Source of the DNA: Candidatus Laterigemmans baculatus
Lineage (GTDB): Bacteria > Planctomycetota > Planctomycetia > Pirellulales > Pirellulaceae
DNA length: 64,000 bases
Reading direction: 5' to 3'
NCBI RefSeq assembly: GCF_010367455.1
Contig: NZ_WRPR01000016.1
Coordinates: 62,001 to 126,000 of the forward strand
Below are positions 42,615 through 52,034 of this stretch, piece by piece. The position numbers and the translations under genes were made by a program. Each line of letters opens with the position of its first letter. The first letter of the stretch is position 1. Below the pieces are notes generated by a model that saw only the letters and a program-made list of their open reading frames with translations, ran no database searches and was not told where the DNA came from.

Positions 42615-44045
42615 ATGACTGACAGTGAGTTTTCGAGCGGCGGTCGCGATCAAGACTTCGGATCATCACCCAATGCTCCTCTCGATGCTTCGACGCTTCC
42701 GACTCGTCGGCACACGGAATGGCAAAGATCGACCGCGGACCCAAACCCTGCGGGTGCGACGCAGCCTGCGGGTGCGACGCAGCCCGCGATGTACGCGAAC
42801 GCCAGCGTGCCCGCCCAGTCGACTATGAATGCCCAGTCGAGCATGAATGCCCAGTCGAGCATGAGTGTTCAGTCGGGCATGAGTGTTCAGTCGGGCGAAC
42901 CGCAGGACTGGGAACTGTTTTCCCAGGCATCGCCGAGCGTCCAAGGGGCGGTTGGTGCCGATGGAGTTTGGCCGCTCGATCGTCCACTGCAAGTTGCGCA
43001 TGTGAGCGCCGCACTGCTTCCCGCGGGCATCGAGTACTGGCAGGCGTCGCTCGGGCGTTACGCGCATCCATCGCGGCTCAGGTTTCAACGGGCGGTGGTG
43101 CTAACCGATTGGGTGGATCGCCGTCAGGTGGCCCGGATGGGAATGCCGGTGGAAGTGGGAGGGCGGGAGAGTGTGATCCATGCGGCCTCGCACTGCGACG
43201 TGCTGATGGTCTCCGACCCGGGGATGCATGCTGCGCAAGTGAGTGAATGGATTTTGGAGGCGAAACCTCCGGTGACCGTGTTCGTCGCGCATGGGGACGG
43301 GGAGTACACACGCGACCGAATGCTGGGAATCGAACCGGCGATCGATCATATCATCGCCGTTTCGCGGCATGTGCAGCGGGCAACCTGTGCTGGCCGGCCC
43401 GTCAGCATCATCCTCAACGGCGTCGACCCGCGGCGGCTGGTCAAAACGCAGCCTCGCCAAGTTTCGAGGCAGCAGATTGGGATCAGCGGGAAGGATTTTC
43501 TCGTGGGATTCGTGGGACGCTTCAGTGAAGAGAAGAACCCGCAGCTGGTCGTGGAAGCTGTGGCTCAGCTTCCCTCGCATTACAAACTGTTGCTCGTCGG
43601 GCACGGAGGAATGCGGGAGGATCTCCTTCGGCTGTGCATGGCGCGGTTGCCGGGCCGGTTCGTGTTGACCGAAGGCGACGGAGACCTCGGCGATCTGTAC
43701 GCGTCGATGGATGCTTTCGTGTTGCCTTCGCGTCAGGAAGGCTATGGGCTTGTATCGATGGAAGCGATGATGTGCGGGGTGCCGGTGATCGGCACCGCTT
43801 GCGGGTTGATCGCCGACCTAGTAACCGACCATGCGGACGGGCTAGTGGTTGCGCCGGATGCCACGGAGATCGCCACTGCGATTCGGAAGCTCGGCGAGCA
43901 TCCGCACCTCCGGCGGGCGATCGCAACGGGAGGCCGGCGGTTAGCCAACCGATATGGATACGCCAGCCAAATGGCGCGGCAGTACGAGCAATTGCTTGCC
44001 GCTCTGTGGCTTCAGAGCCAGGGGAGGGCTGGTGCCAATCGGTAG
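42615..44045 (+). CDS. GT4-family glycosyltransferase with repeat-rich N-terminus
   Basis: A 476-residue protein. The first 100 residues are low complexity, with PAGATQ twice and four near-copies of MNAQSS/MSVQSG. The rest is a GT-B transferase: HVSAALLPAGIEYWQ, VAHGDGEYTRDRM, NGVDPRRLVKTQP, VGFVGRFSEEKNPQLVVEA and the retaining GT4 E-x7-E region SRQEGYGLVSMEAMMCG (about 400). The acceptor and sugar are unknown. It overlaps the next methyltransferase gene by 14 bases, so the two probably act on the same glycan. Confidence 0.92.
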   Translation: MTDSEFSSGGRDQDFGSSPNAPLDASTLPTRRHTEWQRSTADPNPAGATQPAGATQPAMYANASVPAQSTMNAQSSMNAQSSMSVQSGMSVQSGEPQDWELFSQASPSVQGAVGADGVWPLDRPLQVAHVSAALLPAGIEYWQASLGRYAHPSRLRFQRAVVLTDWVDRRQVARMGMPVEVGGRESVIHAASHCDVLMVSDPGMHAAQVSEWILEAKPPVTVFVAHGDGEYTRDRMLGIEPAIDHIIAVSRHVQRATCAGRPVSIILNGVDPRRLVKTQPRQVSRQQIGISGKDFLVGFVGRFSEEKNPQLVVEAVAQLPSHYKLLLVGHGGMREDLLRLCMARLPGRFVLTEGDGDLGDLYASMDAFVLPSRQEGYGLVSMEAMMCGVPVIGTACGLIADLVTDHADGLVVAPDATEIATAIRKLGEHPHLRRAIATGGRRLANRYGYASQMARQYEQLLAALWLQSQGRAGANR

Positions 44046-44589
44046 CTACATGGCGATTCCGACCATCGCAAGAGAGCTGATTGATCGCCAACCGGCGACG
44101 ATTTTGGATCTCGGGATGGGATTCGGGATGCTCGGCGCGGCAGTCCGCCAGTGGGTCGATCTCGGAACCAAACCGTGGAGAACGTTTCTCACCGGGGTGG
44201 AAGTTTGGTCGGAGTATCGCAACCCGGTTTGGGAGCTCTACGATCTGATTTATCTCCGCGATATTCGCGAGCACCTGCGGAGCGATTCGCGGCTCTACGA
44301 GATGGTGCTGCTCGGTGACGTGATCGAGCATTTTGAGCAGCAGGATGCGAGCGACGTACTCGCCAGTATCGAACGCCGGCTCGCTCCCGGGGGCTGCTCA
44401 CTCGTGATCACGCCCGCGAGGGAGATGGTGCAAGGTCCAGCTCACGGCAATCCTTATGAGACGCATCGATCGGTGTGGACCGCGGAGAGGCTGCGGCAGC
44501 ACGGCTATGAAGTTCTGCTCGATGAATTCCAACCCCAGTTGCCGCCAGCCGTCCCAACGGTCGTCGCCCGCCGGTCGTGCCGTCGCTAG
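44032..44589 (+). CDS. Class I SAM-dependent methyltransferase
   Basis: A 185-residue enzyme from a GTG at 44032 preceded by GGGGAGGG within the end of the glycosyltransferase gene; translational coupling is likely. The SAM motif I is ATILDLGMGFGMLGAAV, motif II region is LTGVEVW, and MVLLGDVIEHFEQQ with LAPGGCSLVIT are typical of class I enzymes. The substrate may be the sugar or carrier made by the neighbouring transferase; this is inference. It ends 20 bases before the convergent sulfatase gene. Confidence 0.88.
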   Translation: MPIGSYMAIPTIARELIDRQPATILDLGMGFGMLGAAVRQWVDLGTKPWRTFLTGVEVWSEYRNPVWELYDLIYLRDIREHLRSDSRLYEMVLLGDVIEHFEQQDASDVLASIERRLAPGGCSLVITPAREMVQGPAHGNPYETHRSVWTAERLRQHGYEVLLDEFQPQLPPAVPTVVARRSCRR

Positions 44590-44610
44590 CGGAGCCAGTC
44601 ACGCGGATGG

Positions 44611-45951
44611 TTACAAGCCTCTCACCTGGGTGCCAACTTCGTCGGCCATGGCTTGCATCCTCGCGGTCAACTCCGCCACCTTGTCCGGTTCGCTCTCGGC
44701 TCGGTTGATTCGCTCAAATGGGTCGCTGGCCATGTGGAACAGCTCCGGCTCGCCGCTGGCCGTTCGCAGCTTCCAGTCGCCGACGCGGACGGCTTCCAAC
44801 TGGCCGCGGAAGTAGAAATAGTCGTCGCGGGGAGAACGCTTCTCCGCGCCACTTAAAAATGCTGTCAGGTCGTGTCCGTCCAGTTCGTGCTCGGGGAGCT
44901 TCGCCTCGGCGACCGCCAGCAGCGTGCGGTAGATGTCGGGCATCCCGACCAGTTCCGGCGTTACCTGTCCCGGCTCGATGGTTGTCGGCCAGCGGAGGAT
45001 CGCCGGTACCCGCGGGCCGCCTTCGTAGGTCATGCCTTTGGAACCTCGAAGCGGCCCGGCTGAACCGGCGTGCCACCGCTCGTTTCCAGCTTGCAGCATC
45101 CGCGGCGGCATCTCGACCCAGGGCCCATTGTCCGACGCGAAGAAGACCAGCGTGTTTTCAGCCATCCCTTGCCGCGCAAGCGCCGCGAGGATTTCTCCGA
45201 CGCTCCAGTCGAGCTCTTCGATCACATCGCCGTAGAGACCAAATTGCGAGCTGCCGCGGAAGTCGTCCGAGGCGTGGAGTGGCAAATGAGGCATTGCGTA
45301 GGCCATGTAGAGCAGCATCGGCTGTTCACCCGAATGCTGTTCGATCAGCTTCACCGCTTCGGCCGTGTAGCGCTGGGTCAGCGGATCCTGGTCGAACGGG
45401 TGCTCCACCATCTCGTCGCCCCGGTAGAGACCCAGCGGTTCATCCGTCTGCACCCAGGGCTTGATGTAGTCGTTCGAGTAGGGGAGGCCGAACCAGGTCT
45501 CGAAACCCTGGTGGACTGGCAGGAATTGTTTGTCTTTGTAGCCGAGGTGCCACTTGCCGAGCATGTGCGTTCGGTAGCCCGCGTCCCGCAGCGCCTCGGC
45601 GAGCGTCCATTCCGAAGCGGGGAGTCCTCCACGGCCGCCAGCGCCGGTGCCCCCTTTGAACTGGATCCGCGGCATGTAGCGGCCCGTGATCAGTTGGGCC
45701 CGCGAAGGGACGCACCACGACCCGGTGACGAAGGAGGTCAGCCGCATGCCCTCGGCCGCCAGGCGGTCGATGTTCGGCGTCTTGAGTTGCGGATGCCCAT
45801 AACAGCCAAGGTCGCCGTAGCCCATGTCGTCGGCGAACAGGATCACGACGTTCGGCCGTTCGGCGCCGCGGAGTGCGTCCGCACCCAAGGTCAGAAGTGC
45901 CAGAAGGGAAAAGCAAAGGAGAATGTATTTGGTCATCGATTGCGGGGTCAT
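44611..45951 (-). CDS. Secreted type I sulfatase
   Basis: A 446-residue S1-family sulfatase with a signal peptide (about 8-30). The N-terminal metal site is FADDMGYGD (Asp41 and Asp42), and the formylglycine motif is C80-V-P-S-R in WCVPSRAQLITGR, so Cys80 should be converted by a maturase encoded elsewhere. Further landmarks are HMLGKWHLGYK and FFASDNGPWVE. It should remove sulfate esters from polysaccharides, a hallmark of planctomycetes living on algal matter. It is convergent with the methyltransferase gene. Confidence 0.95.
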   Translation of the reverse strand: MTPQSMTKYILLCFSLLALLTLGADALRGAERPNVVILFADDMGYGDLGCYGHPQLKTPNIDRLAAEGMRLTSFVTGSWCVPSRAQLITGRYMPRIQFKGGTGAGGRGGLPASEWTLAEALRDAGYRTHMLGKWHLGYKDKQFLPVHQGFETWFGLPYSNDYIKPWVQTDEPLGLYRGDEMVEHPFDQDPLTQRYTAEAVKLIEQHSGEQPMLLYMAYAMPHLPLHASDDFRGSSQFGLYGDVIEELDWSVGEILAALARQGMAENTLVFFASDNGPWVEMPPRMLQAGNERWHAGSAGPLRGSKGMTYEGGPRVPAILRWPTTIEPGQVTPELVGMPDIYRTLLAVAEAKLPEHELDGHDLTAFLSGAEKRSPRDDYFYFRGQLEAVRVGDWKLRTASGEPELFHMASDPFERINRAESEPDKVAELTARMQAMADEVGTQVRGL

Positions 45952-46055
45952 GGTCGGGGAGATAGTCGTGGGGTGTGCACGGCGAGGAGAGAGGGCCCCT
46001 ATTGTAAAGCGGCGCCAGCCACTTCGCTCGCCACCGGTGCAATTCCCACCGACCG

Positions 46056-47072
46056 TTACGAGTCGGCCCCTCGAACGTGGCGTTTCTCTTCCTTGATCCG
46101 GACTGCTCCCTCGGTGGGCTCAATTCCACTGCCGAAACGCCGCGCCCAGATCTGGGTCAGCTCGGCACCGAACAGCACGATCAGCGACGAATAGTAGACC
46201 CAGACGAGCATCGCGATTAGAGATGCGGCGGCGGTCCCCCAGCTCGCACCAATCTTTGAGTTCTGCAGATAAAAGCCAATCAGCAGCTTTCCGATAATGA
46301 ACAGCACGGCTGTCACCGTGGCTCCCACCCACATATCGCGCCACCGCATTTTCGCGTCCGGCAACCAGCGAAACATCGCGGCGAATAAGAGGATCGCGAC
46401 CACCAGAGCTACGAGATTATTGACGAGGAAGCCGATGATTTTTCCTGCTTGGTCCGGCTCGCCGAGCACCATCTGCGTGAGCTGTTCGAGCATGGTGGTC
46501 AGAACCAGGGAGACGAGCAGCAGGAAGGCGATCACCAGGATCATGCCCAGCGAGAGGAGCCGTTTGCCGATGAAGTTGCGAATCCCCCCTTGCTCCGGAT
46601 CCGGCTCGACTTCCCAGGCGCGGTTCAAGGCAAACTGCAGCTGCGAAAAGACTCCAGTCGCGGAGAAGATCAAGATCGCGATGCCGATGACTTTCGAGAG
46701 CGGACCGAGTCCGGCAGCAAAGTCGCTTTGAGCTCCTTCCCGTCCCGCCAGCTCGCCGAGTGACCCGGGACCTGTCGTCAGGCCTTCGCTGTCGCTCGCC
46801 GCCTCGCCCGTATCCCCTCCGGAGGATGAGGCAGAGTCACCTTCCGCTCCTCCTGCTTGCTGTTCGGCAATCGGCACGCCCAGCTGACTGCTCACGACCT
46901 GCTGGATTTGGTCCTGGGAAGCGCCGAACAGCCCGGCAATAAAAAAGATCATCGCTAGCAGGGGCGGCAAGGAGAAGATCGTGTAGTAGGCCAATGCCGC
47001 GCCGCTACTGAGGCATTCATCGTCCGAAAATTCGATTGCGGCCTGCTTCAGCCACCCAAACCACTTCCCCAT
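46056..47072 (-). CDS. YihY/BrkB-family inner-membrane protein
   Basis: A 338-residue membrane protein from the ATG at 47072. It starts WLKQAAIEFSDDECLSSGAA and LAYYTIFSLPPLLAMIFFIA, the typical YihY/BrkB beginning, with about six membrane segments. A roughly 45-residue acidic Ser/Gly-rich stretch (EGDSASSSGGDTGEAASDSE) is inserted after the first helix and its amphipathic linker, in addition to the normal loop. Function of the family is uncertain; earlier claims of RNase BN activity are not supported. It is in a divergent position to the EEP gene at 47212. Confidence 0.9.
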   Translation of the reverse strand: MGKWFGWLKQAAIEFSDDECLSSGAALAYYTIFSLPPLLAMIFFIAGLFGASQDQIQQVVSSQLGVPIAEQQAGGAEGDSASSSGGDTGEAASDSEGLTTGPGSLGELAGREGAQSDFAAGLGPLSKVIGIAILIFSATGVFSQLQFALNRAWEVEPDPEQGGIRNFIGKRLLSLGMILVIAFLLLVSLVLTTMLEQLTQMVLGEPDQAGKIIGFLVNNLVALVVAILLFAAMFRWLPDAKMRWRDMWVGATVTAVLFIIGKLLIGFYLQNSKIGASWGTAAASLIAMLVWVYYSSLIVLFGAELTQIWARRFGSGIEPTEGAVRIKEEKRHVRGADS

Positions 47073-47211
47073 CTCGATGCTCCTCAACGTTGGTCTACAA
47101 TGCGCTGCTTGCGCCTCTGCTGTGCCGCTCGGCTCGCTTCGATGACGCACCCGCCGTGCAACAACTGGGCCAGCGAGAGGCGAGAGCATCACTCAAGGGT
47201 TGGAGGAGAGC

Positions 47212-48048
47212 ATGCACTATCGCGCGATCGTGTTCTGGGTGTGGATGTTGGGGTTTCTGTGGCCGGCGGAGCTGGGGCTAGCGGATCCGGGGCTAGCGAA
47301 TCGGGGGCTAGCGGGGGAGCCGGTTCGCTTGCGGGTGCTCAGCTACAACATCCACCATGCGGAAGGCATCGATGGAACGCTCGATCTCGAGCGGATCGCC
47401 GGCATCATCTCGCGCGCCGCACCGGACGTCGTGGCTCTGCAGGAGGTCGATTCTCAAGTCCGCCGCAGCGGCTCGGTGGACCAGCCGGCTGAGCTGGCGC
47501 GGCTGACTGAGATGCACGTCGCGTTCGGGGGCAACATCGATCTGCAGGGAGGTCGCTACGGAAATGCGGTGCTTTCCCGGTTCCCGATCCAGGCCCATGA
47601 GAACCATCGCTTGCCCAATTTTGCCGATGGCGAACAGCGGGGCCTGTTGATGGCGGAGATCGATGTCCCCGGTTTGGAAGACCGCTTACTGCTGCTGGCG
47701 ACGCATTTCGATCACCGCCGCGACGACCGCGAACGCCTCGCTTCGGCAAAGGCGGTGAATCAGCGAGTCGCGGAACAGGCTCAGCAGCCGGCATTGCTGG
47801 TGGGTGATTTGAACGATGTCCACGGCAGCCCCACGCTCGAGGAACTGGCAAAGCAGTGGCTGCACACGACACGCGAGCCACTGCCGACGATTCCCGTCGC
47901 GACGCCAACGCGGCAGATCGACTTTGTGCTCTGCCGCCCACCCCAGCGGTGGAAGGTGATCGAAGTGCAGGTTCTCGACGAGGCCGTGGCCTCGGACCAC
48001 CGCCCGATCCTGGCCGTCTTGGAACTCCTGCCGGAGGCTCCGCAATGA
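47212..48048 (+). CDS. Secreted endonuclease/exonuclease/phosphatase (EEP) family protein
   Basis: A 278-residue protein from the ATG at 47212, preceded by GGAGGAG. The signal peptide leads into a short linker of three GLA units (LGLADPGLANRGLAG) encoded by repeats of GGGGCTAGCG. The EEP fold follows: RVLSYNIHHAEG, PDVVALQEVDSQV, ATHFDHRRDD, LLVGDLNDVHGSPT and the terminal ASDHRPILAVLEL with the catalytic Asp-His. A phosphodiesterase acting on nucleic acid, phosphoinositide or sphingomyelin-like substrates is possible; the substrate is unknown. It is convergent with the MFS gene. Confidence 0.9.
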   Translation: MHYRAIVFWVWMLGFLWPAELGLADPGLANRGLAGEPVRLRVLSYNIHHAEGIDGTLDLERIAGIISRAAPDVVALQEVDSQVRRSGSVDQPAELARLTEMHVAFGGNIDLQGGRYGNAVLSRFPIQAHENHRLPNFADGEQRGLLMAEIDVPGLEDRLLLLATHFDHRRDDRERLASAKAVNQRVAEQAQQPALLVGDLNDVHGSPTLEELAKQWLHTTREPLPTIPVATPTRQIDFVLCRPPQRWKVIEVQVLDEAVASDHRPILAVLELLPEAPQ

Positions 48049-48068
48049 ATCTGGTCTGTTCTCCTCCG

Positions 48069-49370
48069 CTAACCGACGCGTGTGCCGCGGCGGGTGGGAT
48101 TGACCAGCAGCCAGCAAACGGCTCCAGCGATATAGACCCCGGCAAACAGCAGCAGGACGAGATTCCAGTTCGCCGTCCACTGAAAGAGAAACCCGACCAG
48201 AACCGGACACGCTGCCGCGGCAAAATTGCCGCACATGTTCATCAGCCCAAATACTTGCGGAACTTTCGTTCCGCCAATATCGATCGTCGCCGCGAATGCA
48301 CAGGGACCGGCCAGGGCGGCGAACATCGCTCCGAGTGCCAAGAGACCCACGGCCAAGGGAACACTCTGCACGAACCAGGCCGCCAGAATCAGCAGCCCAC
48401 ACGTTCCCAAGGCCAGAGCGCCGACGCCGCTACGGCTCAGCCGAAGGCTTCCGGTCGTCTTCCAGATTCGGTCGACTAACATCCCTCCGAGAATGCTCCC
48501 ACCCAGAGTTCCAGCGAGGACGAGTCCTTGCTGATATCCGGAGTCGGCAATCGAGACGCCGCGGGTTTGCTGGAGAAAAGTCGGAAACCAACTGGCGAAA
48601 AACATATACCCGGCAGCCCGGCAAATCTGTTGTCCGCACAAAAACCACATCGACGCTCGGGTGGCGACCGACCACAGGCTCTCTGACTCGTGGGAGCCGG
48701 TCGGGAGTTGCCCCGGTGCGTCGGCGCTCTGCGGTTGATCGGCGCGGATCAGCGCCAGTTCACTCGCGTTGACCGTTGGGGTTGCAGACGGGTCATCGCG
48801 AAAGCGAGCAAAGAACCCCACGGCCCACGCGACACCGGGGAGCGCAAAGGCGACAAACACCCACCGCCACTCCATCGCCATCAGCAACATCCCCGTCAGC
48901 CCACTGGCGACGATCGCGCCGACTTGCATTCCCGCAGCCAGAATTCCGCAAGCCAAGGAGCGGCGGGCAAGAGGCATCCAGTGGCCGATCGAATTGCAGG
49001 ATGCGGGAAAGATGCCGGCTTGCGCGACCCCCATGATCAGTTGGGCGAAGATCAATAGCCAGAACCCAGGAGCGATCCCAATGCCGAACGAAGCGAGGGA
49101 CCAGCCAAGGGCAAATCCGCTGAGGGCGACCCGCGTTCCCGCTCGTTCGGCAAACCAACCACTAGGAACTTGGAATAACGCGTACGTCCAGAAAAAGGCT
49201 CCCATGAACCATCCGGACTGTTGCAACGTTAAATCTAAATCCTCTCGAATCGTGCTCTCCGCCACCCCCACCGCGTTGCGGCAGAGATAGGAGATCGCAG
49301 CCGCTAGCGTCAGCCACGTCAGGGCGTGATAGCGAACGTGGGTGGGGCGCTCTGTCACTCCGAAGTCCAC
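48069..49370 (-). CDS. MFS transporter, anion:cation symporter type
   Basis: A 433-residue, 12-helix transporter beginning with a GTG. The loop motif between helices 2 and 3 is [18 protein letters not shown], and the early part ([20 protein letters not shown]) resembles hexuronate and other organic-anion carriers. A hydrophilic loop separates the two halves (about 190-230). It follows the ceramidase-like gene by 10 bases and shares the strand with the enolase-superfamily gene, so import of a sugar acid or related anion for the dehydratase is inferred. Confidence 0.92.
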   Translation of the reverse strand: MDFGVTERPTHVRYHALTWLTLAAAISYLCRNAVGVAESTIREDLDLTLQQSGWFMGAFFWTYALFQVPSGWFAERAGTRVALSGFALGWSLASFGIGIAPGFWLLIFAQLIMGVAQAGIFPASCNSIGHWMPLARRSLACGILAAGMQVGAIVASGLTGMLLMAMEWRWVFVAFALPGVAWAVGFFARFRDDPSATPTVNASELALIRADQPQSADAPGQLPTGSHESESLWSVATRASMWFLCGQQICRAAGYMFFASWFPTFLQQTRGVSIADSGYQQGLVLAGTLGGSILGGMLVDRIWKTTGSLRLSRSGVGALALGTCGLLILAAWFVQSVPLAVGLLALGAMFAALAGPCAFAATIDIGGTKVPQVFGLMNMCGNFAAAACPVLVGFLFQWTANWNLVLLLFAGVYIAGAVCWLLVNPTRRGTRVG

Positions 49371-49380
49371 CGGTCCGCGG

Positions 49381-50775
49381 CTAGGGTTGGTTGAGGAGAG
49401 CCTGGACGGCTTCGGTCATCGCATCGATGGTCAGCTCGAGACTGCCGCGGTCGAAGGGGGTTTGCCATACCGGATACACATCGGTCTCATAAAGATCCGC
49501 CGGTGGCAGATACCCGATCGATCCATTGATCAAATTCAGACATAGAATCGGGTTCTGCGGAAATCGTGTCCGGAGCGTCTGCTGGAGAATCGAATACGGC
49601 TCACAGCAACAACCGATCAGCACGGCGGATCCCATTCGCCAGGCGAATAGCGGCAGCGAATAAGTCGCTCCATCACCGATTCCCCGGCGGATGTCTCGCT
49701 TGCGACGGAGCCGCTCCTCGAGTGCTCGATCGGAACAGCGAAGACGCTCGCACTCGAGTTCCTCGGCGGTGGGCCAATCCTTGAGCGGGAGTTCGACGGT
49801 CGTGCGGAGGGATCGCAGGTCCTGCGGCAACGGATAGCTCTGGTGCTTCCAGACCGCCAGCGGGGCTCCCGATTCCACGGTTTCCGAAAAGACGAGCTGC
49901 GTTCCTGCGGGCTCCATCGCTTCGAGCGTCGCCAGCGTGGCGTAGCCGAGTTGGCGTCCGTGGCGATCCGCGACGGCCGGGTCGCCGACATACTGGTATC
50001 GCGGCGCCAAATCGCCACAGGCTCCGAGCAGGAACAACGCGGGTGCCTCGGTCGATTTCTCGATCGTCTCCCGCATTGCCCCGACATAATCGGGCGAGAT
50101 GGCCGTGTTGTCCCAAGCCAGCGTGGTGGGATGGCAGGCGTAGTTGGTGAGCGTTCCGCGAATGCGGCCGCTGGAATCGACCACCCGCCCCACCCACAGA
50201 GCATCGTCGGGAGCACCCGCTGGATTGAAGCCACAGACCATGCGGCCTTGTGGATTCTCCGGATCGGGCAGATCCCGGTGAGCCGCTAAGTCGCAGCTCC
50301 CGCGGTGCCAGTCGAGCGTCGCATCGAAAGCCGTTCCGATGGCTCCGTCCACCACCTGCACGGCCTTTGCCAGGAGGTCTTCCATCCAGTCGCGAAGCAG
50401 CTCGCTGCCAGGCAACGCCTCTTCGGCCTGCATCAAGGGTGGACCAGCGTGGGTATGGCTCAGACCGAAAAGTAGGCGAGGGGGAGCGAGTTCCACGCTC
50501 TCCTGCAAACGGTCCATGAACTGGCGGAACGTATGCGGAGTCTTCCACCAGCCGAGATCGGCGTCGAGAAAGACCAGCGGTTGGGGGTGGGATGGCGAAG
50601 TGAGGCTAAGTGCGGTGAGTGTCAGCGGGCGGTGGACCGATTCCGCGACGTCATGTTTGGCAGCTCCCCAGTTTCGCGCATAGATCCCAACCGGCGGCGT
50701 GATGTCGACGCGTGCGATTCCGACCCGCCCGCGAAAGGAAGCATGAGAAAAGTGGAGAGGGTGTTTGTTTTCCAT
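49381..50775 (-). CDS. Neutral ceramidase-like hydrolase (N-terminal domain type)
   Basis: A 464-residue protein with [15 protein letters not shown] and later [25 protein letters not shown] and [13 protein letters not shown], the pattern of the neutral/alkaline ceramidase N-terminal domain. The His residues (SHTHAG, CHPTT) would bind Zn. It lacks a signal peptide and the C-terminal domain of true ceramidases (about 700 residues), so a cytoplasmic amidase or hydrolase of a different substrate is likely. It begins three bases after the enolase-superfamily gene, in one operon. Confidence 0.88.
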   Translation of the reverse strand: MENKHPLHFSHASFRGRVGIARVDITPPVGIYARNWGAAKHDVAESVHRPLTLTALSLTSPSHPQPLVFLDADLGWWKTPHTFRQFMDRLQESVELAPPRLLFGLSHTHAGPPLMQAEEALPGSELLRDWMEDLLAKAVQVVDGAIGTAFDATLDWHRGSCDLAAHRDLPDPENPQGRMVCGFNPAGAPDDALWVGRVVDSSGRIRGTLTNYACHPTTLAWDNTAISPDYVGAMRETIEKSTEAPALFLLGACGDLAPRYQYVGDPAVADRHGRQLGYATLATLEAMEPAGTQLVFSETVESGAPLAVWKHQSYPLPQDLRSLRTTVELPLKDWPTAEELECERLRCSDRALEERLRRKRDIRRGIGDGATYSLPLFAWRMGSAVLIGCCCEPYSILQQTLRTRFPQNPILCLNLINGSIGYLPPADLYETDVYPVWQTPFDRGSLELTIDAMTEAVQALLNQP

Positions 50776-50778
50776 TTC

Positions 50779-51957
50779 TTACCAATCCCCCACCGCGCCG
50801 TCGCGATAAAAGACGCGCTGGGCAATCTCTTGCTGGAACGGATACTTGCGGACCTCGGCCTCATCGATCGTGACTCCCAGTCCGGGACGGGTGTTGGGAG
50901 TCACGGTTCGCGTCGCGGGGTCAATCGCAAACCCTTCTTCCACAATGTCGTTTCGCCACGGCACGTCGCTGTGTACCGATTCACAAATAATGTAACTGGG
51001 TTGGGAGAACCCGAACTCCAAAGAGGCCGCGGTGCTCACTGGACCCTGCGGATTGTGCGGAGCCAGTGCGATGCGATGTGCATCGGCAAGTGCGGCGATC
51101 CGGCGAGCTTCGGTAAATCCGCCGCAGTGGGTGAGGTCGAGTTGGCAAATTTCACATCCGCGAACGGCGAACAAGTCGCGGAACGCCGCCAAGTGCGTGA
51201 GCCGCTCGCCGGTCGCGATCGGGGTTGCGACCGCGGTATTGATGGCGGCAAGCTGCTCAAAATTCTCAGGCCAGCAAGGTTCTTCCAGAAAATACAACCC
51301 GTAGGGATCGAGCGCATGGGCAAACCGCAAGCCCATGGCGGGGGCGGGGCGGGCGTGGCAGTCGACCATGATGTCGATCTCATCTCCGACCGCCTCACGC
51401 ATCGCCGCCACACAGGCTTCCGCGGCTTTGATGGGGCGCAGTCCCTCGATCGGCATCGTCGGAGGGACGGCCATCGATTTGAATGCTGTAAATCCCTCGG
51501 CGACTGCCTGACTCGCGAGATCGGCGAACTGATGAGCGTTGTCGACTGGAGTCTCATAAAAGCTCTCCAGGTTGCCGCCGCCCAGGTGGCAGTAGAGGCG
51601 GATGGAGTCGCGGACCGGGCCGCCCCACAGTTGGTGACAGGGAACGTTATGGACTTTGCCGAGAATGTCCCACAGCGCCAGGTCGATGCCGGCGATCGCC
51701 GTCGAGCGGGTCACGCCGCTTCCGTGCCAAAAATGCTGCCGCCACATCATCTGCCAGAGATGCTCGACCCGCCTCGGGTCCTCGCCGATGATCAGCTGTG
51801 AGAGGTCTTCGATCGCACCGACGACCCCTCGCGTGTGCCATTCGAGCGTCGCTTCACCCCAACCCCATAAGCCGGGTTGGTCGGTCACGACTTTGACAAA
51901 GATCCAGTTCCGCATTCGGGCGTGGCAGACCAAAGTCTCGACGGCGGTAATTTTCAT
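50779..51957 (-). CDS. Enolase-superfamily sugar acid dehydratase (mandelate racemase/galactonate dehydratase-like)
   Basis: A 392-residue barrel enzyme starting [20 protein letters not shown]. The capping domain runs about 1-125 and the barrel begins at [14 protein letters not shown]. Metal-ligand positions are visible in [10 protein letters not shown] (Asp-Cys-His), [10 protein letters not shown] and TGERLTH, and the catalytic His is likely in [12 protein letters not shown]. The Lys segment reads AFKSMAV rather than the usual K-x-K, so the substrate range may differ. It should dehydrate an acid sugar, fitting the MFS carrier downstream. It is 77 bases after the DUF1501 gene. Confidence 0.92.
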   Translation of the reverse strand: MKITAVETLVCHARMRNWIFVKVVTDQPGLWGWGEATLEWHTRGVVGAIEDLSQLIIGEDPRRVEHLWQMMWRQHFWHGSGVTRSTAIAGIDLALWDILGKVHNVPCHQLWGGPVRDSIRLYCHLGGGNLESFYETPVDNAHQFADLASQAVAEGFTAFKSMAVPPTMPIEGLRPIKAAEACVAAMREAVGDEIDIMVDCHARPAPAMGLRFAHALDPYGLYFLEEPCWPENFEQLAAINTAVATPIATGERLTHLAAFRDLFAVRGCEICQLDLTHCGGFTEARRIAALADAHRIALAPHNPQGPVSTAASLEFGFSQPSYIICESVHSDVPWRNDIVEEGFAIDPATRTVTPNTRPGLGVTIDEAEVRKYPFQQEIAQRVFYRDGAVGDW

Positions 51958-52034
51958 CGCGGTGCTGACCCCGTTAGAGTTCTTCGGGCGTCAACGTAGA
52001 GCCATCGATGGTCCGCGACAAGACTGCTGACGCG

